Assembly: GCF_002934265.1 (NCBI RefSeq)
Contig: NZ_PTIX01000007.1
Coordinates: forward strand, 62,001 to 126,000
Reading direction: 5' to 3'
DNA length: 64,000 bases
Source: Actinokineospora auranticolor
GTDB lineage: Bacteria; Actinomycetota; Actinomycetes; Mycobacteriales; Pseudonocardiaceae
A program made the translations under genes and the position numbers. The notes under the pieces were generated by a model. It made no database searches. It was not told the DNA's origin and was given only the letters and a program-made list of their open reading frames with translations. Numbering within the stretch: position 1 is the first letter of the stretch; every line of letters begins with the position of its first letter. Positions 18,322-26,191 of this stretch are shown piece by piece.

Positions 18322-19128
18322 TTACGCCGGGCGGAGGCTGGAGATGACCTTGTCGGCGATGTCGGCCGGTAGCGAATCCGAGACGCCTTGGTCCTGGTAC
18401 ATCATGAACAGCACGGTCTTGGTGCCGCTCTTGAAGGCCACCCCGGTGAACAGCACCGTGGGGGAGGGGCACGGGCCGGGGTGGTCGACCGTCAGGGTCG
18501 CGGTGGCCACGTAGGCGTCCACCCGGCCCGAGTCGACCTTGGCGGGCTTCGGGTCCGTGTACGAGACCGGCGACCGGGTGTTGTCCGCGTTCAGGGCCGC
18601 GGCGTCGGCGAAGGCGCGGGTGCCGATCCGGCTGGCCTCGCTCAGGTCGAGGTCTCCGGCGGAGACGAAACCTGTGTGGCCGCGGTAGGAACCGGCGGCG
18701 TTGGGGCAGGCTTCCGGCAGGTACGTCGTCACGTCGTGCATGAGGACGACCGGGTTCTTCTCGTTGTCCTCGAAGCCGACGACCAGGTCCGGTGCGCCGA
18801 CCTCCCAGTCCTTCGGGACGTCGTAGGCCGCCTTCTCCCGGCTTGACCGCACGGTCTGCCAGTCTGGCGCCACGGGCGCGGAGGACCCTCCGGCGGTCGT
18901 AGTAGTGGTGGTCGTCCTACGGCGCGACGTCGTGGTACCGGTGGTCGACGTCATCCAGATGCCGTCCTGCGCGACCGGAGTACCCGGCTCCGTGTGTTCG
19001 AGCAACGACCCGGTGATGACGGCACCCGCCACCACTACGAGCAGCAGGACCAGCCCCACCACCAACGGAGTCTTGCGGCGCGGTGGTGGTGCCGAGAACG
19101 TGCCGAACCCCTGATACGCGCCACTCAT
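18322..19128 (-). CDS. Membrane-anchored extracytoplasmic protein (YQGFG paralogue 1)
   Basis: 268 aa from ATG 19128. The N-terminus MSGAYQGFGTFSAPPPRR precedes one membrane helix at ~21-44, a Thr-rich linker (TTTTTTT), then a ~170-residue extracytoplasmic domain (YDVPKDWEV ... FADAAALNADNTRSP ... LFMMYQDQGVSDSLPADIADKVISSLRPA). It is clearly related to the genes at 19880 and 20691 in order of elements: 'V..DW' start, Cys pair, C-terminal 'AD.A....S.R'. Function unknown. It overlaps the upstream HAD gene by 4 nt (ATGA), so it is translationally coupled to it. Confidence 0.75.
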   Translation of the reverse strand: MSGAYQGFGTFSAPPPRRKTPLVVGLVLLLVVVAGAVITGSLLEHTEPGTPVAQDGIWMTSTTGTTTSRRRTTTTTTTAGGSSAPVAPDWQTVRSSREKAAYDVPKDWEVGAPDLVVGFEDNEKNPVVLMHDVTTYLPEACPNAAGSYRGHTGFVSAGDLDLSEASRIGTRAFADAAALNADNTRSPVSYTDPKPAKVDSGRVDAYVATATLTVDHPGPCPSPTVLFTGVAFKSGTKTVLFMMYQDQGVSDSLPADIADKVISSLRPA

Positions 19129-19856
19129 GCGCCAGACGGTAGTTGGTCCTCCACCCGCCCGGTAAGCGCGGTCAGCACCGCGTCGGTGTCTGACAGATCC
19201 GTGAACACCAGGTCCGCCCCGCACGCCGTCAGGTCCTCGACCGTGTACCGGCCGGTTGCGACCCCCGCCGCCACCGCGCCGTAGTGGTGCGCGGCGGCCA
19301 CGTCGTGCGGTGTGTCGCCGATGACCACTACGCGCGTGAAACGCGTGTCGTGCTTGGTCTCCGCGGCCTCGACGGCCGCCGAGACCAGTTCGTGGCGGTC
19401 GGCCGACACCGAGCCGTACCCGCCGATCGCGAAGTCGACGTACCGGCCGAGCCCGAACGGCGCCAGCTTGCACTCCGCCAGCTCCAGCAGGTTGCCCGTG
19501 ACCAGCGACTGCACCACGTCCGATCGCTCGGCCAGCCCCCGCAGTACCTCGATCGAGCCGGGGAGAGCGCTGCCGAGCGCGGCCAGGTCGGCGCGGGCGG
19601 CGTTGGCGATGGCGACCAGCTCGGCGTACATCCGCCGGACGTGGTCCTCGGTCCAGTCGACGCCGTGCGCCTCCAGCAGCTCCAGCGTGATGGACCGCTC
19701 GGTGCGTCCGGGGAAGGACGGCACGTGCGCGATCTCCACACCGCAGACCGCGGTCAACGCCTGGCCGTACCACTGGTGTCCGGTTCCGCTGTAGTCGACG
19801 AGCGTCTGGTCGACGTCCCAGAGGACGAGGGTGCTGGGTCTCGGGTCGCGAGTCAC
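19125..19856 (-). CDS. HAD-superfamily hydrolase
   Basis: 243 aa. Motif I LWDVDQTLVDYS, motif II SLVTGN, a Lys in ECKLAPFGL and motif III VVIGDTPHDVAAAHHYGA give a complete HAD phosphatase, with a helical cap domain (ERSITLELLEAHGVDW). The substrate is unknown; the length fits phosphoglycolate phosphatase or beta-phosphoglucomutase-like enzymes. It sits between two paralogous anchored-protein genes and overlaps the downstream one by 4 nt, so co-expression is expected. Confidence 0.87.
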   Translation of the reverse strand: MTRDPRPSTLVLWDVDQTLVDYSGTGHQWYGQALTAVCGVEIAHVPSFPGRTERSITLELLEAHGVDWTEDHVRRMYAELVAIANAARADLAALGSALPGSIEVLRGLAERSDVVQSLVTGNLLELAECKLAPFGLGRYVDFAIGGYGSVSADRHELVSAAVEAAETKHDTRFTRVVVIGDTPHDVAAAHHYGAVAAGVATGRYTVEDLTACGADLVFTDLSDTDAVLTALTGRVEDQLPSGA

Positions 19857-19879
19857 CAGGCCATGGTGGCACGAGCGGA

Positions 19880-20656
19880 TCAGCCGGTCGGCCGCGCGCT
19901 CTCGGCGATGGCCGCCAGCTCGTCGGCCGGCACCGGCGCGGGTGTGTCCGGGCCGCCCACGAGGTCGCCGTTGACGACCAGCATGCGCATACCGCCCGCG
20001 TAGTCCAACAGCACGATCCAGAGGTCACCCTTGGTCGCGAGGCACTGTTCGCCCTTGGTGGTCACCGTGGCGCGGACAGCCACACCTTTCGCCTCTTCGC
20101 CCTTGTCGCCCTTGCGGGTAATCGCCTGCGGGGTGCCTACGACCACGTCCGTGCCGGTACCACCGTCGTACAGCTCCTTGCCGAACGCCTTCGCCAGGTC
20201 CGTCACGCGCTGGTTGATCTCACCGCCGCTCACGGTGCCACTACCGACCACACCGCGCGTGTAGTCCTTGCCGCCGCACTGGTAGGGCGCGCGGATGGCC
20301 AGGTGGTCGATTTTCACCTCGGGCAGGCTGGTCAGCGCGAAGGAGGCGGTGCTGTTCGACAGCGCCCAGGACTTCGGGACGTCGTAGGTCAGCTTCGCGT
20401 CGGGGTTCGCCATGGTCTGCCCGTCCTCGACCTTCGGCCGGGAGGTCGTAGTGGTACTGCTCGGGGCCACCGGGTCGGATTGGACGACCGGCGTACCCGA
20501 GGTTTCCTGGTTGAGCAGCACGACGGTGACCACGGCACCCAACGCCACTACGAGCGCCACAGCCGCGATGACGACAATCAACCGGCGGCGGTCGCGCTTG
20601 GGTTGCGGGGGCTCGTAGAAGCCGAAACCCTGGTAGTCGCTGCCGGGATAGGTCAC
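19880..20656 (-). CDS. Membrane-anchored extracytoplasmic protein (YQGFG paralogue 2)
   Basis: 258 aa from GTG 20656, chosen because VTYPGSDYQGFGFYEPP then aligns with the YQGFG start of paralogue 1; an upstream GTG at 20683 is possible. One membrane helix (LIVVIAAVALVVALGAVVTVVLL) is followed by a Ser/Thr linker and a domain with LTYDVPKSWALS, PYQCGGKDYTRGVVGSG, GEQCLATKGDLWIVLLDYAGGMRMLVV and DELAAIAESARPTG. The two cysteines may form a disulphide. Function unknown. Confidence 0.75.
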   Translation of the reverse strand: MTYPGSDYQGFGFYEPPQPKRDRRRLIVVIAAVALVVALGAVVTVVLLNQETSGTPVVQSDPVAPSSTTTTSRPKVEDGQTMANPDAKLTYDVPKSWALSNSTASFALTSLPEVKIDHLAIRAPYQCGGKDYTRGVVGSGTVSGGEINQRVTDLAKAFGKELYDGGTGTDVVVGTPQAITRKGDKGEEAKGVAVRATVTTKGEQCLATKGDLWIVLLDYAGGMRMLVVNGDLVGGPDTPAPVPADELAAIAESARPTG

Positions 20657-20690
20657 GAGCCCGGACAGTACCGCCGATCCCACGAGTCCG

Positions 20691-21395
20691 TCAGTCGTTG
20701 GACCGTACGCTGTCGGCTATCGCCCTTAGATCGTCCGATGACGCCAATGGCACGTCTTCGCCCCGGTCGTCGGTATCCGCGCCGAACACCACCACCGACG
20801 TTCCCTCAGCCGTGGCGAGTGCGATTACGGACACCACACCGCGCGTGCTCGCGCAGCGGTCGGCCACATCGTCGGCAACCACCTCGGCCTCCGCGTGCAC
20901 GAGTGTTCCGCGCGCGCCGTCGCGCACCAGCGGGGTCGGATGGGACAACGTGACCTTGGCGGTCTGGCTGCCGTCGCTGTACTGGTCGGCCGCGATCGCC
21001 GCGGCCAGCTCGGCGGCCGCGTCGGCCGGGTCGCCATCCACCCGACCGGAGCCGCTGAACGCGCGGCCGTACTCCGCGCCCTGGCACAGGTACGTGCCGA
21101 AGTCGGTCAGGTGCCCCAGCACGGTCCCGCTGGAGGACTCCAGCGTCTCGGCCTCGGGGGCCAGCGCCCAGTCCGGCGGCACCTCGTAGCGCACACCGGA
21201 CCCGCCGTCCTCGACGACCTGCCAGCCGGGCACCGCCGCGGACCGGGGCGAGGCGGCGCGGGTCTGGGTCGGCGCGACCTCCACCGCGTTCGGCCTGCCG
21301 TGATCGTCGTCCCCGCCGAGCAGGGACACGGTGGCCAGCAGACCCCCGACGGCCGCGAGCGAGATCGCGGCGACGGTGACGCGCTGGATACCCAC
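20691..21395 (-). CDS. Exported protein, third paralogue of the YQGFG set
   Basis: 234 aa from GTG 21395. A short N-terminus (GIQRV) without the YQGFG motif leads directly to a hydrophobic segment (TVAAISLAAVGGLLATVSLLGG), then VRYEVPPDWALAPE, TYLCQGAEYGRAFSGSGRV, DRCASTRGVVSVIALATAEGTSVVVFGAD and SSDDLRAIADSVRSND. The same landmarks occur in paralogues 1 and 2. It is the promoter-proximal gene of the minus-strand series. Function unknown. Confidence 0.72.
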   Translation of the reverse strand: MGIQRVTVAAISLAAVGGLLATVSLLGGDDDHGRPNAVEVAPTQTRAASPRSAAVPGWQVVEDGGSGVRYEVPPDWALAPEAETLESSSGTVLGHLTDFGTYLCQGAEYGRAFSGSGRVDGDPADAAAELAAAIAADQYSDGSQTAKVTLSHPTPLVRDGARGTLVHAEAEVVADDVADRCASTRGVVSVIALATAEGTSVVVFGADTDDRGEDVPLASSDDLRAIADSVRSND

Positions 21396-21443
21396 GCGTC
21401 GAACCTAGTCCGATCCGCTCCGCGCGCGTGATCCAGCTCTAAT

Positions 21444-21483
21444 TCAACGTGCGTTGACTTGAGTTCGGGCGCACCCGTACCCT
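21444..21483 (+). promoter_or_regulatory. Candidate promoter with an operator-like palindrome over the -35 box
   Basis: TTGACT (21454-21459) and TACCCT (21478-21483) are separated by 18 nt, a good sigma70-type promoter for the membrane protein gene starting at 21525. A TCAAC-N4-GTTGA palindrome (21444-21457) overlaps the -35 box. A further ATTCAAC copy follows near 21494. This would suit a repressor, but no regulator gene is adjacent. Confidence 0.55.
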
Positions 21484-21524
21484 TCCGACAGTAATTCAAC
21501 ACCTGATGAACAAGGAGGTCGGTG

Positions 21525-22514
21525 ATGTCCCCCCGCCGTCCCGCCGCCCTGATCGCCCTCCTGGCGGTCGCGGGCGCGGTAGTCGCCACCGTGCTCGGAT
21601 TCCTCACTTTCGGCGCTCAGGCGAGCGCTCAGCCCGACGGCGTGCCCCTCGCCGTGTCCGCGCCACCGCCGATGCGGCAGGCCGCGGACCGCCTCGCCGC
21701 CCACGGCGGTGACGCGATCAGTTGGCGGCTGACCTCGCCGGAGGAAGGTCGTCGGGCTTTGGCGGACAAGGACGTCTACGGCGTCCTGGAACTGACCCCC
21801 AACGGGACCACCGTCGTCCTGTCCGGCGCGGTCAACCCCCATGGGACGCAGATGGCGCAACAGGTCCTGACGGGTGCGGCCTCCGCGCTCGGGAGTCCCG
21901 TGCGTACGGAGATGCTCAACCCGGCCACTACGGCAGGCCGGACGGCGCCTTTGGCCGCGACAGCGTTGTTGTGGGTAGGCGGACTCGTGGCCGGCGCGGG
22001 TCTTGTCGTCGTCGGCGGTCGTCTTGGTCTGCGACCCCAGTGGACTCACCGGTTGGGCTTGGTGGCCGGTGTAAGCGTTGTGGGCGCGGGTGCCGTGACC
22101 GGCCTGTTGTTGTTGTGGGACGGGGGATTGCCGGTGGACGGCAAGGTGCTCGGCTACCTCCTCTTGACCGCCGTCGCCTTCAGCTCCCTCCAAGCCGCCC
22201 TGCTCCGCCTGCTCGGCATCCGCGCGATGGCCATCCTGGGACCGCTGTACCTGATCGCGCCCGCGGTGGCCGGGCAGGTCCCCGAGATGCTGAACCCGGT
22301 CTACCGCGCGCTGCTGTGGTCCTGGACGCCCTTCCGCTTCGCCGCCGAAGGCCTGCGCAGCCTGCTCCAGGGCGCCTCGTCGGCTCCCGACGTGCTGCTC
22401 GGCGTCACGGTCCTGGCCTGCCTCGCGGTCGTCGGTCTCGCTGTCGCGCTGTTCCCGAGCCGTGCCGGGGACCCGGCCACGACGCCCGCGGCGGACCTCG
22501 TCGCCGCGCACTGA
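21525..22514 (+). CDS. ABC-2-type / YhgE-like membrane protein
   Basis: 329 aa from ATG 21525, 6 nt after AAGGAGG (21512-21518). A first membrane helix (ALIALLAVAGAVVATVLGFL) is followed by a ~120-residue outside loop (PDGVPLAVSAPPP, VYGVLELTPNGTTVVLSGA) and then five or six hydrophobic segments from ~residue 145. The layout matches the permease part of ABC-2/Pip exporters such as YhgE. No ATPase gene is adjacent. The substrate is unknown. Confidence 0.7.
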   Translation: MSPRRPAALIALLAVAGAVVATVLGFLTFGAQASAQPDGVPLAVSAPPPMRQAADRLAAHGGDAISWRLTSPEEGRRALADKDVYGVLELTPNGTTVVLSGAVNPHGTQMAQQVLTGAASALGSPVRTEMLNPATTAGRTAPLAATALLWVGGLVAGAGLVVVGGRLGLRPQWTHRLGLVAGVSVVGAGAVTGLLLLWDGGLPVDGKVLGYLLLTAVAFSSLQAALLRLLGIRAMAILGPLYLIAPAVAGQVPEMLNPVYRALLWSWTPFRFAAEGLRSLLQGASSAPDVLLGVTVLACLAVVGLAVALFPSRAGDPATTPAADLVAAH

Positions 22515-22516
22515 AA

Positions 22517-22533
22517 GCGCGGCTCAGCCGCGC
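22517..22533. terminator. Short hairpin between convergent genes
   Basis: GCGCGGC-TCA-GCCGCGC, a perfect 7-bp stem. The stop codon of the minus-strand YjbQ gene forms its loop. It sits just after the stop of the plus-strand membrane protein gene. Confidence 0.6.
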
Positions 22534-22934
22534 AGGTAGCTGAGGCGGACCTGGCGGACCGGGTTGTCGACGTTGGTGTCGACCAGGCACACGGACTGCC
22601 AGGTCCCCAGCGCCATCCGTCCACTCAGGACCGGGATGGTGGCGTGCGGCGGCACGATCGCGGGCAGCACGTGGTCGCGGCCGTGGCCCGGGGTGCCGTG
22701 GCGGTGGCGCCACCGCCCGTCGGCGGGGAGCAGGTCCTTCAGCGCCGCCAGCAGGTCGTCGTCGCTGCCCGCCCCGGTCTCGATGACGGCGACGCCCGCG
22801 GTGGCGTGCGGTACCCACACGTGCAGCAGACCGTCCTCCGCGCCCGCCGCCGCGAGGAAGGCCGCGCAGCGGTCGGTCAGGTCGTGGACGGTCTCGCGGT
22901 CGCCGGTGCGGATCTGGATCTCTTCGCTGTGCAC
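22524..22934 (-). CDS. YjbQ-family protein (UPF0047)
   Basis: 136 aa. HVWVPHATAGVAVIETGAGSDDDLLAALKDLLP, HRHGTPGHGRDHVLPAIVPPHATIPV and GTWQSVCLVDTN are the conserved YjbQ motifs, including the metal-binding histidines. Some members show weak thiamine-phosphate synthase activity, but the physiological role is not settled. It is divergent from the PLP enzyme gene with only 23 nt between starts. Confidence 0.9.
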   Translation of the reverse strand: MHSEEIQIRTGDRETVHDLTDRCAAFLAAAGAEDGLLHVWVPHATAGVAVIETGAGSDDDLLAALKDLLPADGRWRHRHGTPGHGRDHVLPAIVPPHATIPVLSGRMALGTWQSVCLVDTNVDNPVRQVRLSYLRG

Positions 22935-22957
22935 GCGCTTACCGTAGGGTCGGTGGT

Positions 22958-23989
22958 GTGCGCACCGCCTTCGGAGAGCAGTTCGACGTCCCCGCCGGGT
23001 ACCTCAACACCGCCAGCATCGGCGTACCGCCGGTCTTCGCCGCCGAAGCCATGACAGACGTGATCGGGCGGTGGCGGCGCGGACAGGACAACGCGCCCGA
23101 CTTCGACCCCATGGTCGCCACCGCGCGTGAGTCGTGGGCGGCGTTGGTAGGCGTCAACCCCGAGCGGGTGGCCATGGGCGCGACCGTGGCGGAGATGATC
23201 GCCCTTATCGCGGCGGGCGTACCGGACGGCACACGAGTCGTCACCGTGCGCGGCGAGTTCACCAGCGCCACGTTCCCTTTCGCCGCCCAGGCTTACCGCG
23301 GTGTGACCGTCACCGAGGTCGACGCCGACGACCTGACCGACCGCGCCCCCGAGTTCGACCTCGTCACGGTCAGCGCCGTCCAATCCGCGGACGGCGCTAT
23401 CGCCGACCTCGACGGACTACGGGCCGCAGGCACCCCGGTGCTCCTCGACGTCACCCAGGCCCTCGGCTGGCTCGCGGTCGACGTCTCCTGGGCCGAATGG
23501 GTGGTCGGCGGCTCCTACAAGTGGCTGATGAGCCCCCGAGGCGTCGCGTGGCTGGCGATCAGCCCCGACGCTCCCGACTGGATCCGGCCGCACAACGCCA
23601 ACTGGTTCGCCGGACAGGACCCTTGGACCTCCATCTACGGTCTCCCCCTCCGACTCGCGGACAACGCACGCGCCTTCGACACCTCACCGGTCTGGTTCTC
23701 CGTCACAGGCGCCGCAGCGACGCTCCCGTGGCTGGTGAAGCTGGACCGCCGAGCCGTCCAAGAGCACAACGTGGGCCTGGCCAACGACCTCTTGGCCAGA
23801 CTCGGCCTACCGCCGCGCGATACCGCCATCGTCTCCCTCAACGCCCCCGGCGCAGGAGAGCACCTGAAGGCCGCGGGTATCCGGTGCGCGGTCCGCGCGG
23901 GGCGGATCAGGCTCGCCTTTCACCTGTACAACACCGCCGAGGACGTCGACGCGGTGACCGCCGCGCTCGCTACGCACCGGGTCGAATGA
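22958..23989 (+). CDS. Class-V aminotransferase-fold PLP-dependent enzyme
   Basis: 343 aa from GTG 22958. YLNTASIGVPP, MGATVAEMIALIAAG, LLDVTQALGWLAVDVSWAEWVVGGSYKWLMSPRG (PLP Asp/Gln region and the Schiff-base Lys in SYKW) and a C-terminal RCAVRAGRIRLAFHLYNT place it among cysteine desulfurase/kynureninase-like enzymes. A catalytic Cys loop for desulfurases is not evident, so an aminotransferase, epimerase or racemase role is likelier. Confidence 0.87.
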   Translation: MRTAFGEQFDVPAGYLNTASIGVPPVFAAEAMTDVIGRWRRGQDNAPDFDPMVATARESWAALVGVNPERVAMGATVAEMIALIAAGVPDGTRVVTVRGEFTSATFPFAAQAYRGVTVTEVDADDLTDRAPEFDLVTVSAVQSADGAIADLDGLRAAGTPVLLDVTQALGWLAVDVSWAEWVVGGSYKWLMSPRGVAWLAISPDAPDWIRPHNANWFAGQDPWTSIYGLPLRLADNARAFDTSPVWFSVTGAAATLPWLVKLDRRAVQEHNVGLANDLLARLGLPPRDTAIVSLNAPGAGEHLKAAGIRCAVRAGRIRLAFHLYNTAEDVDAVTAALATHRVE

Positions 23990-24023
23990 CACCGACGGGC
24001 GACACCAACTACTCTCGGCGTTC

Positions 24024-24788
24024 GTGTCGGATCCTCAGCGCCCCGGACCGCCTTGGCCACCCGAGCAGTACAACCGCGCGGGTGAGACCGAGTGGATCCC
24101 CCGTGTCCAGGGCGGCAGGCGCCCCGACGAGCCGTTCCAGTTCCAGGAGGAGACCCCGCGGCCCGCGGGCAACCCGGCCCTGACCTGGGCGCTGCGCATC
24201 GCGGGCTTGGTCGCGATCGCCGTCGTGTCCGGGCTCGTCTTCTGGTACGTCTCCTCCTCCGACGACACCACGACGGCGCAGAACCCACCACCCGTCAGCG
24301 ACACCCAGGTGCCGGACGGCCAATTCGCCTTCACCAAGCACCCGGACCTGCCCAACCCGGTCCGCGACACCGACTGCGTCAAGAACTCGTACAACAACAG
24401 CAAGGTGCGCACGCTCCTGACCGACACCCGCTGCGAGAGCATGACCAGGGCCCTGTTCACCACCGAGGACGGCGGGCACAAGATCTACACCTCGGTCGCG
24501 GTCGTCCGGATGGCCAACGAGACCGACGCGCAGAAGCTGCGCGACCTCACCGACGGCAACAACACCGGCAACGTCGACGACGTGGTCAAGGCCAAGCTCG
24601 TCAAGGTCGAGGGCCTCAACACCCTCGCCAACGGCGGCTACGACTCCATCCAGGACGGCCGGGACGTCGTGATCGTCGAATCGGACTGGGCGCCGGGGGG
24701 CAAGCGCACCGAGGCCGAGGGCAAGCGCCTGGCCAAGATCAGCCTCGACGCCACCCGGTTGGGCAAGACGATCACCTCGGGGACGTGA
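24024..24788 (+). CDS. Single-pass membrane protein with extracytoplasmic domain
   Basis: 254 aa from GTG 24024. A Pro-rich cytoplasmic N-terminus (PQRPGPPWPPEQYNRAGETEWIPR) precedes one membrane helix at ~55-76 and a ~175-residue outer domain with a Cys pair (DCVKNSYNN, DTRCESMTR) and ETDAQKLRDLTDGNNTGN. It resembles the three tandem paralogues at 18-21 kb in layout but I cannot align it confidently with them. Function unknown. It overlaps the convergent WYL gene by 17 nt. Confidence 0.7.
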   Translation: MSDPQRPGPPWPPEQYNRAGETEWIPRVQGGRRPDEPFQFQEETPRPAGNPALTWALRIAGLVAIAVVSGLVFWYVSSSDDTTTAQNPPPVSDTQVPDGQFAFTKHPDLPNPVRDTDCVKNSYNNSKVRTLLTDTRCESMTRALFTTEDGGHKIYTSVAVVRMANETDAQKLRDLTDGNNTGNVDDVVKAKLVKVEGLNTLANGGYDSIQDGRDVVIVESDWAPGGKRTEAEGKRLAKISLDATRLGKTITSGT

Positions 24789-25743
24789 GGTAGCGCGCGG
24801 CCGCGCCGCCGCTCTCGGCGGCCATCCGCGCGCGCAGCGTCGGCGGCGCTAGCACCTCGACCGCCGCGCCGAGGCCCAGCAACGCCGAACACGCCCAGCT
24901 CTCACCCTCGAACGGCACGGTCACTACGACCTCGTCACCGGTGGTGGTGAGATCTACGCGATCCTGCCCGTGCACGGCGACGAGCCTGCGCAGCCGGGGC
25001 AGCGTCGCCACGGACACCCGAACGGTCACCTCGACGCACTCGTGCAGGTTCTCCATCTCGTCGCGGGCGCGCGCCCACGCGTCGGCCAGCACGAAACCCT
25101 TGGGGCGCCGCACCGGCTCATCGAGCTGCTCGACGGTTTTGACCCGGGAGACGCGGTAAGTGCGCCGCTCGCCTTCTCTTAGCGCCACCAGGTACCAGTC
25201 GCCCGCGGCCAGGGCGAGGCCCAGCGGATCCACGACCCGGTGACCGAGTACGCCCGACCTGACGTACCCCAGCCGCACGCGCCGGTCCCGCCAGACGGCC
25301 TCCGCCAGCGCGGCCAGGCACGGGGTCGGTTCGGCGCGGCCGTACCACCGCACGGGGTCGAGGTGGAACCGGTCGGCGCTGCGCCGGGCCTGCTCGCGCG
25401 CTTCGCCCGTGAGCGAGGCGAGGACCTTGGTCTGCGCGCCGTCGAGGTCGAGCCCGAGCTGGGCGGCGGGGCCTTGGAGGCCGAGGAACATCAGCGCGGC
25501 GGCCTCGTCCGGGCCGACGCCGTTGAGCCGGGTGCGGTAGCCGCCGTCGAGCCGGTAGCCGCCCGCCGGGCCGCGCACGGACCGGACGGGGACCCCGGCG
25601 GCGACCAGCGCCCGGACGTCGCGCTGGACGGTGCGCTCGTCGACCTCGAGCCACCGCGCCAGCTCGCCCGCGGTGAGCTGGCCGCGCACCTGCAGGCGCA
25701 GCAGGAGGCTGATCATCCGGGCCGCGCGCACGACGGGAGTCAT
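24772..25743 (-). CDS. WYL-domain transcriptional regulator (DeoR-type HTH)
   Basis: 323 aa from ATG 25743. The N-terminal winged HTH (MISLLLRLQVRGQLTAGELARWLEVDERTVQRDVRALVAAGVPV, then RGPAGGYRLDGGYRTRL) is followed by a WYL domain (RVRLGYVRSGVLGHRVVDPLGLALAAGDWYLVALREGERRTYRVSRV) and a C-terminal WCX-like extension (VEVTVRVSVATLPRLRRLV). WYL domains sense ligands, often nucleic acids. Its start codon lies inside a 10-5-10 palindrome, implying autoregulation and control of the divergent VOC gene. Confidence 0.9.
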   Translation of the reverse strand: MTPVVRAARMISLLLRLQVRGQLTAGELARWLEVDERTVQRDVRALVAAGVPVRSVRGPAGGYRLDGGYRTRLNGVGPDEAAALMFLGLQGPAAQLGLDLDGAQTKVLASLTGEAREQARRSADRFHLDPVRWYGRAEPTPCLAALAEAVWRDRRVRLGYVRSGVLGHRVVDPLGLALAAGDWYLVALREGERRTYRVSRVKTVEQLDEPVRRPKGFVLADAWARARDEMENLHECVEVTVRVSVATLPRLRRLVAVHGQDRVDLTTTGDEVVVTVPFEGESWACSALLGLGAAVEVLAPPTLRARMAAESGGAAARYLTSPR

Positions 25744-25766
25744 ACCAGACAGAAGGTGTCGGGTAT
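25742..25766. promoter_or_regulatory. Candidate operator of the WYL regulator
   Basis: ATACCAGACA, 5 nt, then TGTCGGGTAT: the two half-sites are inverted copies with one mismatch (ATACC[A/C]GACA). The palindrome covers the regulator's start codon and lies ~45 nt before the VOC gene start, a classic position for an autoregulatory divergent operator. Confidence 0.75.
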
Positions 25767-25809
25767 GCCGGGCACAGTGGTCCTCGGTCTACTTGAGAGG
25801 GAGTTTCCG

Positions 25810-26169
25810 ATGACCGCCGACCTGATCATGTTCAACCTCGACTGCCGCGACCCCCAGGCGCAGGCGGCCTTCTACGCGCGGGTGCTCGGCTGGGCGGTGA
25901 GCCACAGTGAACCGGCCTACTCGATGATCGGGAACGGGTCGGTTTCCGTCGGGTTCGGGCAGGTGGAGGGCTATGTGCCTGCCGCGTGGCCGGATGCGTC
26001 GTCGAGCAAGCGGTACCACTTCGACCTGTCGGTGCCGGACGTGGCCGCGGCGGCCGACGAGTACGTGGCGCTGGGGGCCTCGCGGCCCGAGTTCCAGCCG
26101 GGCGGGGACCGGTGGACGGTGCTGCTGGACCCCGAGGGGCAGCCGTTCTGCCTGTGTCCGGCCGGCTGA
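25810..26169 (+). CDS. VOC (glyoxalase-like) family protein
   Basis: 119 aa from ATG 25810, preceded by GAGAGGGAG. LIMFNLDCRDPQAQAAFYARVLGWAVSHSEPAYSMI, YHFDLSVPDVAAAADEYVALGA and LLDPEGQPFCLCPAG form one VOC module. It is divergent from the WYL regulator, and this pairing is frequent in actinobacteria, so it is probably the regulator's target. The substrate is unknown. Confidence 0.88.
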   Translation: MTADLIMFNLDCRDPQAQAAFYARVLGWAVSHSEPAYSMIGNGSVSVGFGQVEGYVPAAWPDASSSKRYHFDLSVPDVAAAADEYVALGASRPEFQPGGDRWTVLLDPEGQPFCLCPAG

Positions 26170-26191
26170 TCAACTGGCGTAGGGTTCGCGC

